In this document: positions 17,466 to 24,456 of the stretch, in pieces
Numbering within the stretch: position 1 is the stretch's first letter
Layout: every line of letters starts with the position of its first letter
Assembly (NCBI GenBank): GCA_030433295.1
Contig: JAUIMJ010000007.1
Coordinates: 1 to 35,465, forward strand
Origin: a bacterium
Lineage (GTDB): Bacteria > Bdellovibrionota_C > UBA2361 > SZUA-149
DNA: 35,465 nt
Direction of reading: 5' to 3'
Translations under genes and position numbers: made by a program
Notes under the pieces: model-generated
What the model was told of the DNA's origin: nothing
Seen by the model: the letters and a program-made list of their open reading frames with translations, nothing else
The model's database searches: none

Positions 17466-18370
17466 GCAAGAAACGGCAAGAGCAAAAGACAAATCCCCGT
17501 GCTCCCCATCACCAGGATCGCCGCAAGTGAAGACCGTCCCTCGAAGAGGGCCGATATCGTAATCGTGTTGGTCCCCAGGGGCATAAACGCGGCAATTACA
17601 AAAAGTCGGATATGATCGTCGCTTAGGGTGCAGCCAAGAAACATGAAGGTCGAAACAACCAGTAAAAACACTGCCGGCATGATAAGAAGCTTGGCGAGCA
17701 GGGCACAGAAGATAGCTCGCCTATCAAATTCGGGAGTGCGCACCGTGCCAAGAGCAATTCCGATTATCAGGAGACCAATCATACTATAGGCCCCTCGAGA
17801 CATCAGGCTCAGGGGAACGAGAAAGTCCGGAAATGGCACACGGAAGTAGTTCAGCGTCAGAGCGAGCAATGCTCCGTATAGAATCGGCAAATGAAGTAGT
17901 CGTCGCAGTGAGTCACGCGGGGTGTATTCCGTGCGCGCAGCAATATAGAATCCGTAGGTAAAAACTGAAAACGCAACGCCCAGGGTGAGCATGACGAATT
18001 CTGCGACAAGTTGGTCACCGTAGAGAGCGATAACAACGGGAACACCAAAGTAGCCGAAGTTCGGAGTTGAAGTTCCCAGGGAAAGCAGATTGGCTCGGGT
18101 GTCGCGCAGGAAAAAACCTGAGAGACGGTAAACGAGAATCGCCGAGGTGACACAGCTTAAGGTCACCATCACTGTAAATACAAGTGAGGGAAAGGAAAGT
18201 TTACCCTTAAACAACTCGAGGAACACAAAGAGCGGGGTAACGAGATACACTAGCAAATTTGCCAGGTCCTTCAGAGATACCGGCTTGAATCGGCCAAGTA
18301 GAAATCCCAAAACGATGCAAATAAGCAGCGAAGAAAAACGGGTGTATACGGGAAGAATTTCGCTAAGCAC
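17426..18370 (-). CDS. AEC (auxin efflux carrier) family transporter
   Basis: 314 residues with ten hydrophobic helices in two halves of five. VYLVTPLFVFLELFKGKLSF and LLSLGTSTPNFGYFGVPVV in the first half and FMPLGTNTITISALFEGR in the second are the conserved Asn/Gly/Pro-rich crossing-helix regions of the AEC family (10-TM, BART superfamily), whose bacterial members export or import organic acids such as malate or unknown metabolites. The start is the GTG at 18370, preceded by AGGAG at good spacing. It lies downstream of the DUF167 ORF on the same strand and may be co-transcribed. Its substrate is unknown. It may be unrelated to the glycan genes. Confidence 0.88.
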   Translation of the reverse strand: MLSEILPVYTRFSSLLICIVLGFLLGRFKPVSLKDLANLLVYLVTPLFVFLELFKGKLSFPSLVFTVMVTLSCVTSAILVYRLSGFFLRDTRANLLSLGTSTPNFGYFGVPVVIALYGDQLVAEFVMLTLGVAFSVFTYGFYIAARTEYTPRDSLRRLLHLPILYGALLALTLNYFRVPFPDFLVPLSLMSRGAYSMIGLLIIGIALGTVRTPEFDRRAIFCALLAKLLIMPAVFLLVVSTFMFLGCTLSDDHIRLFVIAAFMPLGTNTITISALFEGRSSLAAILVMGSTGICLLLLPFLAQLAEFIVGVVFG

Positions 18371-18427
18371 CAGAACTCCTAAACATATCCATTAGCAACA
18401 CACAGCTGTCACATTACGACCGAGCTA

Positions 18428-18453
18428 TCGGGGCCATAAGAATCAAGCCCCGA
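18428..18453. repeat. Short inverted repeat between AEC and DUF167 genes
   Basis: TCGGGGC and GCCCCGA form a 7 bp perfect stem with a 12 nt loop. It sits between the DUF167 stop and the AEC start on the minus strand. There is no following T run, so it is not a standard terminator; it may attenuate, terminate weakly, or mean nothing. Confidence 0.35.
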
Positions 18454-18480
18454 AGAATCCGGCCGGACCCTTGAGCAATA

Positions 18481-18759
18481 CTACTCTCTTCTGAGCTCAA
18501 CTACCTTCTCCCGAGAACTGCTGCCCTTTACAATTTCCAGTCTCGATTTGGGTAGCCCAAGAAACTTTGCGAGCACCTTGATAACGGCTCGGTTTGCAGC
18601 GCCGCCGTCGGGTGGAGCCGTCACCCAAACGCGTATGCGCCTCCCCCCGTCTTCACCCTGTTCTTCGACAACCCTGTTTGAAGATGACCCGGGCGTAACC
18701 CGAACAGGGATCCTCTCCGGAGTTGCGGTATCAGTCCGCCTAGATGTCAGAGTCCTGCC
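18481..18759 (-). CDS. DUF167 (YggU-like) ORF without a canonical start codon
   Basis: Read by hand on the minus strand; missing from the ORF track because it has no ATG, GTG or TTG in the usable N-terminal part. From the upstream stop at 18762-18760 the frame runs 92 codons to TAG. PVRVTPGSSSNRVVEE, then RIRVWVTAPPDGGAANRAVI, LAKFLGLPKSRLEIVKG and SSREKVVEL match the DUF167 fold across its whole length (roughly 70-100 residues). The function of the family is unknown; members are small, soluble and usually beside unrelated genes. GGAGAGG lies just before the ATC-CCT-GTT codons where the domain begins, so a noncanonical start or a sequence change is possible. Plus-strand ORF 18548..18811 is its antisense shadow. 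Confidence 0.75.
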   Translation of the reverse strand, partial: GRTLTSRRTDTATPERIPVRVTPGSSSNRVVEEQGEDGGRRIRVWVTAPPDGGAANRAVIKVLAKFLGLPKSRLEIVKGSSSREKVVELRRE

Positions 18760-19060
18760 TCAGTTGAAGCAAAATGCTCTTGCAATCGGGATGCACGTTT
18801 CAATGGTCTGATGAAATTGATGATTAAAATAAACAGTCGATGAAATAATTGCCTTGAACTTGTATTTTTCCAGAAAATACGTAGAGTAATTTAGTAAGTA
18901 AAGGCCTCCAAAAATCGTCTAATCCTGGGGGCATTGTGGGTTTCAGTCAACAGCTGCAAGCCACAGAAGTAAGGCCCGGGAAAGACGTACACAAAGGCTG
19001 TAGTACAATATTCGCTTTTCAAGAATTACCAAGTTCTGCTTCGGGAGTTAGTAGACCACG
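18760..19060. other. Intergenic region upstream of the PEP-CTERM peroxidase
   Basis: About 300 nt, AT-rich between roughly 18800 and 18920. I looked for a sigma54-type site (GG and GC about 10 nt apart), which is known upstream of some PEP-CTERM genes, and found none that is convincing. No ORF with family likeness is present. Confidence 0.4.
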
Positions 19061-20722
19061 ATGGACAAGAGGCCTTCAAGAGAGTTGTTTGCGGTCAGGC
19101 TTGCACGAAGGAGCCCGTTACTTCTCGCCCTCCTCCTTGTGTTCTCCCCTGCCAGCGCCACCCCACATTACCAGAGCTACGACGGCAGCGGTAACAACGA
19201 GGTGAACCCCGACTGGGGAGCCGCCCATACTGCTCTTATTCGCCTTACCGGCGTTGCTTACGACGATGGTATCTGGCAGGCGGCAGGCGGAGATCTGCCA
19301 AGTGCCCGCATGGTGAGCAATACCGTCGCTGCTCAGTCCTCTCTGCTCAACAACCGCTTCGGCGCCAGCAGCATGCTTTGGCAATGGGGTCAGTTTATCG
19401 ACCACGATATCACCCTCACGGAAACTGACGGCAGTGAGTCCATGGCGATATCAGTTCCCATGGGTGACCCATATTTTGATCCCCGCTGGACCGGTCAGTC
19501 GGAAATCGGCTTCACGCGCTCTGAATATATGCACGGGTCGGGCACCGACGTGGATAATCCGAGGGAGCACCCTAATCAGATAACCGCCTTTATTGACGGC
19601 TCCATGGTGTATGGCTCAGACGAAGCCACCGCACTGGCGCTAAGAAGCGGCGAAGGCGGCAGGCTGAATGTTTCAGCCGGTAATCTTCTGCCGAGAGACG
19701 CCGACGGCAGTTTCCTCGCCGGTGATATTCGAGCCAATGAACAGGTCGGCCTCGCCTCCATGCACACCCTTTTCATGCGTGAGCACAATAGACAGGCTGA
19801 CATCCTGGCACAGGCCAACCCGGAGTGGGATGACGAAACCATCTTTCAGCACGCCCGAAGAAACGTCATAGGCCAGATTCAGGCAATTACCTACAATGAG
19901 TTTCTCCCGGCGCTTCTGGGCTCAAATGCTCCCGGTGCCTACGAGGGCTACGACCCCACGGTCAATCCGAGCATATCAACCGAGTTTTCAACCGCAGCCT
20001 TTCGGGTAGGACACACCATGCTGCCATCCCAACTGTTGCGCCTCGACGATAACTGGCAGGAAACTGCAGACGGGCACCTTGACCTGCGAGACGCCTTCTT
20101 TCAACCTCATTTGATTTCGGAACAGGATGACGTAGACGCCATTCTGCGCGGACTCATGTTTCAAAGCGCTCAGGACATTGACCCGATGATCATCGACGAC
20201 GTGAGAAACTTCCTCTTTGGCCCTCCTGGCGCCGGAGGATTCGATCTTGCCGCGCTGAATCTGCAACGAGGTCGCGACCACGGTCTCATGGCTTACAATG
20301 ACAGCAGAGAGTTACTCGGGCTTGAGCGAATTGCAGACTTTGATGATCCAATATTTCAGGACGGCTTCGGCGATAAACTCCGCGAAGTGTACGGCTCTAT
20401 CGATGATGTAGAACTCTGGATTGGCGGACTTTCCGAGCGTGCCTTCAGAGATGGAATGCTCGGGGAGCTTTTTAGTCATATCGTATCCGAGCAGTTCAGC
20501 AGGCTGCGCGATGGCGATCGCTATTGGTATCTCAACAACCTTGTCGCCGGGGAAATCATGGCCTTCGACAACATCCGTCTGGCAGATATCATTCGTTGGA
20601 ACACCAATATTTCCATGGTGCCGGATAATGTCTTCCTCGCTCAGGTTCCTGAGCCGGGAACGATGCTTTTGTTTGGAATCGGCGCGGCTGCCGGGATTCG
20701 GCTGAGAAAACGCCGCGTCTAA
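19061..20722 (+). CDS. Secreted animal-type haem peroxidase with PEP-CTERM tail
   Basis: 553 residues. An N-terminal signal (basic start, LLLALLLVFSPASA) directs export. The peroxidase-cyclooxygenase (An_peroxidase) domain follows: WGQFIDHDITLT contains the distal His115 and the next Asp, FMREHNRQAD (239-248) is the conserved Arg/Glu motif, and FRVGHTMLPS holds the proximal haem ligand His318; GRDHGLMAYND is another family block. The C-terminus is VPEPGTMLLFGIGAAAGI plus a basic cluster, a full PEP-CTERM signal (motif, helix, Arg/Lys) for exosortase sorting. The mature protein should be an envelope or matrix-bound peroxidase. No exosortase gene lies in this window. Its transcript converges on the small gene at 20765. 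Confidence 0.95.
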   Translation: MDKRPSRELFAVRLARRSPLLLALLLVFSPASATPHYQSYDGSGNNEVNPDWGAAHTALIRLTGVAYDDGIWQAAGGDLPSARMVSNTVAAQSSLLNNRFGASSMLWQWGQFIDHDITLTETDGSESMAISVPMGDPYFDPRWTGQSEIGFTRSEYMHGSGTDVDNPREHPNQITAFIDGSMVYGSDEATALALRSGEGGRLNVSAGNLLPRDADGSFLAGDIRANEQVGLASMHTLFMREHNRQADILAQANPEWDDETIFQHARRNVIGQIQAITYNEFLPALLGSNAPGAYEGYDPTVNPSISTEFSTAAFRVGHTMLPSQLLRLDDNWQETADGHLDLRDAFFQPHLISEQDDVDAILRGLMFQSAQDIDPMIIDDVRNFLFGPPGAGGFDLAALNLQRGRDHGLMAYNDSRELLGLERIADFDDPIFQDGFGDKLREVYGSIDDVELWIGGLSERAFRDGMLGELFSHIVSEQFSRLRDGDRYWYLNNLVAGEIMAFDNIRLADIIRWNTNISMVPDNVFLAQVPEPGTMLLFGIGAAAGIRLRKRRV

Positions 20723-20733
20723 GAGAGGGAAAA

Positions 20734-20761
20734 GCGACAGCGCGTTTCGACAGGATGTCGC
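20734..20761. repeat. Inverted repeat between convergent genes, possible terminator
   Basis: GCGACA at 20734-20739 pairs with TGTCGC at 20756-20761 across a 16 nt loop, in the 42 nt between the convergent peroxidase and small secreted-protein genes. The stem is short and no T run follows, so termination is only a suggestion. Confidence 0.3.
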
Positions 20762-20764
20762 CCC

Positions 20765-21115
20765 TTATCGTCGAACTACCCGCCTCACCCCACAGGTCTT
20801 ATAATACTGAACGATTTTGTGCTCGATGAGCTCGTTGTAGCGACCGGAAACCACCGCAAGGCGATGATCATACTGCCCCTGAACCACGTCGCTTATAACC
20901 ACAGGTGGAGTGATCGAAAGCAGACCATTCCCCATTCTCTCTATGACATTTGCTCTCTGACGCAGCAGAAGATGGGTATCGATGTCCGCAGTCTGACAAT
21001 CCAATGGGCGTCGTAGCTCTGCGATTTCATGGGGCCCAATGGGTGCGCAGGCCACACAGTGGGACACGGCGAGTGTTAAAAGAAGCAGTGATAGGGTTTT
21101 GCTTTTCTTGCGCAT
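20765..21115 (-). CDS. Small secreted or lipoprotein-like protein of unknown function
   Basis: 116 residues from the ATG at 21115 (MRKKSKTLSLLLLTLAVSHC); the ORF track adds 25 residues upstream that do not look like coding sequence. Basic residues, a hydrophobic core and a Cys in HCVACAP give a signal peptide and perhaps a lipobox, though the residues before either Cys are not ideal. The mature part, about 90 residues, has two Cys (DCQTAD and KTCGVRR) that may form a disulphide and is otherwise polar with no family that I recognise. It is alone on the minus strand, 202 nt downstream of the 1037-residue gene, and ends 42 nt from the peroxidase stop. Confidence 0.6.
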   Translation of the reverse strand: MRKKSKTLSLLLLTLAVSHCVACAPIGPHEIAELRRPLDCQTADIDTHLLLRQRANVIERMGNGLLSITPPVVISDVVQGQYDHRLAVVSGRYNELIEHKIVQYYKTCGVRRVVRR

Positions 21116-21317
21116 GGAAACACCGACGAAAATGAGGTCTGACACTATTCGCTCGGCAGCACATCCGGCTGCAGACCGAGAATGCGGCATACTCTACTGT
21201 TTTCATCGGTTTTTGTAAAGCACAGTGGCGCTGTCTCTTCGCTGAAGCTTCTCCGGGGTGTAATCCCCCGGCATCACGCCAGCTTAGGTCACAGGGCCCC
21301 GCCTCAACTGAAGCCTG

Positions 21318-24300
21318 TTATGGCTCCTGAGTCTCCTGACTCTCTTCCACCTGCTCCTCTCTGATGTCGCTCTCCGGCAAGGCAGCCTTCTTTGCCATAT
21401 GTTGTTTAACCAGGGCCCCGACGACCACCAGAACAAACAAGCCTGAGAGGTAGAGCGCCGGCTTTGGTGAAGCGCCGAAGTAGCCAATCAGCAATCCGAG
21501 AATTGCCGCACCTCCCGCAAAACTGCTGGCCGCATTTTTTATCGCCTTCGTGCTGAGCAGATAGAGGGCATACCAGACAAGCGCAGTTCCCAGAAGAATT
21601 GCAATCAGCGGAATCGCTGCACCGATTCCGGCGGTGTAGCCAATCGAGAAATAGGCTCGTTCATCTGCCTGATTCGCATAGAGCTTTTGGAAGCTATAGC
21701 GAATGCCTGTGGTCGGCACATTGAGTTGCAGCGGTGCAATCGTTTGCGCCATCTTTGCCGAGCGACCGAGGTTAGCGACCTCCCGCTGTATGGCACCACC
21801 CGACATGCGCAGTCCCGAGCTGACTACCTTCATATTGGAGTCTACTCTTCCATAGCTTACCTCATCGGGGAGGTACACATTCCACGAAGTGTTGGTTACC
21901 ACCATGTCCGGGCTTGGCAATACGCTGTCCAAAACACCGACTTTTCCGATTTTGCTCACCGGCGTCTGGAATATCAGATGCACGGGGAAACCTTCCGCGG
22001 AATTGATAATCTTTATCAGTACGTTAGGCCCGCCTTTCTTCTTCTCATCACTGGCAAGCGCTGGCTTCTCCGCCTTGCCATCGACGTAGGCCGACCAGAC
22101 CTTGGAACCCTCGGGAAGAGCTACCCGAAGAAACTGCTTTCTGCTGTTGCGCACCATAAACAATGCACTGGTGACCGAAAGTCCGTCCTCCGTTATCAGG
22201 GTGCTGTACTGTGCGCTATCAATAGTAGCAGACTGAATATCAATTTCCTTATGACGAGTGAGTCGTAGCTGTAGCTCGTACGGTGGATCCGTCTGCACAT
22301 ACTTGTAGGCTAGCAGAATGGGATTAGTGGTTTTCAGCACGAGTTGCTGGGGAAGCTCACTGGGCTCAAGTGAGGACAACTGCTTGGTCGAAACAGCCTG
22401 AACCTCAACGGCACTAAGTGCTTCTACTGCCAGTCGTCCCTGCTCTACCTCTGCACCATCCACCGTCAGTGTTGGGACGGCAAAGGCGGAATCGGTATCA
22501 GAGAGAATCTGCTCGTAGCTCGCTTCAACGCGAAACTGTCCTTCCATCTCCTGCGTAAAAAAGACCTCGATCGCCTGCTTCCCGTCTTTTGCGGTGACCG
22601 TGTGAGTCCTGAGCGAGGGCGCGGTGAGGCTGAGCACGTTTATCCCGGAAGGAAGACTGAGGTTGAGGTTCATAATGGACCCCGATTTCACATTTACCTC
22701 GATGCTCGCTGAACCCTGCATAGTCACATCGCTCAAAGAGACCAGCGTATTCACAACAGCATCAAACTTACCCTGCTTGCGCTCCGGTTTCGTGGCAGTC
22801 ACCACCAGAGTGGGTGCGACATCTACGTATTTGTACGTATGCGCAATTGTCTTGTCAGCGGCCTGCCGCACGAATGGAGGCAACTGATTTTCCCCAACAC
22901 GCGTCAGACTTTCATCCTTCTGCGGCTTAAGTGTGCGCTCTTTGCTGGTCAGCAGCGCAAGCATACCCCGTTGACGATTTACTTCCTCAGCGCGAATCAG
23001 CGGGATCTCAAACTTCGTATCCTCTTTGAAGTTGCTCAAAGAGCGATCGTAGTGCACCGCAAAGCGAAGCTGCCCTTTTCGCTTGTGATGAAAGAAGACC
23101 TTCAGGAGGTCGCGGCTATCGCCCTTTTCCACCCGCCAGTCGGCAATTGCTTTGTTGTCAGAATCAAGTCGGTTTATCTCAATTCCCTTCGGCATACTCA
23201 GCGTTACCAGATTTGTTTCGCCACGGGTGATATCAACGTCAACCCAGGCCGTGGCATACAGCACGCCTTCTTCCGCAAACGTCGTGTGATAGATACCGGC
23301 ATTGGCGCGCACCTTCTCCTCTACTTCCTCGGGAAGGGCTTCGTTCCAGCTAAAAGTGACCTGCTCTGTCATGGGAACAAATACGTGGGAAACGGTATTG
23401 CCGTTTTTCTCTTCGCGGGTCACCGGAGCAGAGGGACGTACCTGAACTTCTTTGCTTCCCTCGAGCCCGAGGTAGAACTCCGAGACAGGAACTTTTGGAA
23501 TACTTAGTTGAACCGAGGGAGCACCCGAGGCCTTATCCACCGGGGACTTAAACGAAATACTTATCTCATGCTTGCCCTTGCCCGAGACTCTGGCAGCAAA
23601 ATACCCTTCTTCCAAAAGAATTGGCGTGGATTTTCCATCAACGCGCAGGTCACTGAGGGTCACGGCCTGGGGAAGCACCTTGAAGACGCTGGGCTTGTCA
23701 TCAAACAACTCTACCTGAAGAGAACCCTCCCAATTAATTGCCTCATCCTGCATGCTTCCCCGATACACTGCTCGACTGAGCGCGTGACCACCTTCTGAGG
23801 GTGTGCTCCAGGATATCTGTACACCATGTCCCCCGGGAACCGTGGCGTTCACCGTCGTAGCTGAGGCATCGCTGCTTACTTTTGTTCCTGCCGCCGGGAC
23901 CACCGAAACATTTGCAATTGATGGCGGAAGACTTGCAGTAACAGTGCTGCTTGCCGCAAAGGGTAGCGGGAGTGAAAGCGTGTAGCCACCAGAGGAATGA
24001 GCAGCGTCAAGCGTGTAACTAAAACGCAGGGTGTGATCTCCGGTTTTACTGGCTGCCCACAATAGACCATGTGCCGAAGGAACGAGTTGCACCGGCTTTC
24101 CATCAAGCGTAGCCCACTGTATCGGCGTCCCCGCAGGAAGTATGGGAATTCCCTGCCACTCGTCGATTAGAACTTTCAGGGAAAGAGTCACACTCACCTG
24201 AGCAGAGATAGCATCGTCATTTCGCGTGTACATAACCTGAACGCTCGCCGTACCTATCGCATATCCGGCCGGAGCAATAGGCTGCACCTTCTCTCCTTTA

Positions 24301-24431
24301 CGTGAGGCTTCAACAAGCTGGTTATACTTGTCCAGGGAAAGCCGCACATTCTCCACGTTCACCTCCTCCGCGGACACAGCAGAGCAGATGGTCAAAAGCA
24401 TAAAGGTTAGGCTACATAGTAATCGTCGCAT
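21318..24431 (-). CDS. Large exported beta-rich protein with C-terminal membrane helices
   Basis: 1037 residues from the ATG at 24431, which has AGGAG at ideal spacing; the 29 residues added by the ORF track come from the previous gene's 3' region. MRRLLCSLTFMLLTICSAVSA is a signal peptide. About 900 residues of alternating strands with few Cys follow, with repeated patterns such as 'VTLSxPxGxxVxxL...W', suggesting many beta-sandwich repeats. Near residue 925 three hydrophobic helices follow (YTAGIGAAIPLIAILLG, AAILGLLIGYFG and LYLSGLFVLVVVGAL), then an acidic tail with several Gln and Glu. It would be a periplasmic protein anchored in the inner membrane. It starts 25 nt after the VWA gene and is the last gene of the sigma-factor operon. 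I do not recognise a named family. Confidence 0.8.
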   Translation of the reverse strand: MRRLLCSLTFMLLTICSAVSAEEVNVENVRLSLDKYNQLVEASRKGEKVQPIAPAGYAIGTASVQVMYTRNDDAISAQVSVTLSLKVLIDEWQGIPILPAGTPIQWATLDGKPVQLVPSAHGLLWAASKTGDHTLRFSYTLDAAHSSGGYTLSLPLPFAASSTVTASLPPSIANVSVVPAAGTKVSSDASATTVNATVPGGHGVQISWSTPSEGGHALSRAVYRGSMQDEAINWEGSLQVELFDDKPSVFKVLPQAVTLSDLRVDGKSTPILLEEGYFAARVSGKGKHEISISFKSPVDKASGAPSVQLSIPKVPVSEFYLGLEGSKEVQVRPSAPVTREEKNGNTVSHVFVPMTEQVTFSWNEALPEEVEEKVRANAGIYHTTFAEEGVLYATAWVDVDITRGETNLVTLSMPKGIEINRLDSDNKAIADWRVEKGDSRDLLKVFFHHKRKGQLRFAVHYDRSLSNFKEDTKFEIPLIRAEEVNRQRGMLALLTSKERTLKPQKDESLTRVGENQLPPFVRQAADKTIAHTYKYVDVAPTLVVTATKPERKQGKFDAVVNTLVSLSDVTMQGSASIEVNVKSGSIMNLNLSLPSGINVLSLTAPSLRTHTVTAKDGKQAIEVFFTQEMEGQFRVEASYEQILSDTDSAFAVPTLTVDGAEVEQGRLAVEALSAVEVQAVSTKQLSSLEPSELPQQLVLKTTNPILLAYKYVQTDPPYELQLRLTRHKEIDIQSATIDSAQYSTLITEDGLSVTSALFMVRNSRKQFLRVALPEGSKVWSAYVDGKAEKPALASDEKKKGGPNVLIKIINSAEGFPVHLIFQTPVSKIGKVGVLDSVLPSPDMVVTNTSWNVYLPDEVSYGRVDSNMKVVSSGLRMSGGAIQREVANLGRSAKMAQTIAPLQLNVPTTGIRYSFQKLYANQADERAYFSIGYTAGIGAAIPLIAILLGTALVWYALYLLSTKAIKNAASSFAGGAAILGLLIGYFGASPKPALYLSGLFVLVVVGALVKQHMAKKAALPESDIREEQVEESQETQEP

Positions 24432-24456
24432 GTTTTCTCCTCGGGCTTTCAAAAAC

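Noticed and set aside
18548-18811. 87-residue plus-strand ORF
   Set aside because: Antisense shadow of the DUF167 ORF.
18812-19060. Sigma54 promoter for the PEP-CTERM gene
   Set aside because: No GG and GC pair at 10 nt spacing in a plausible context.
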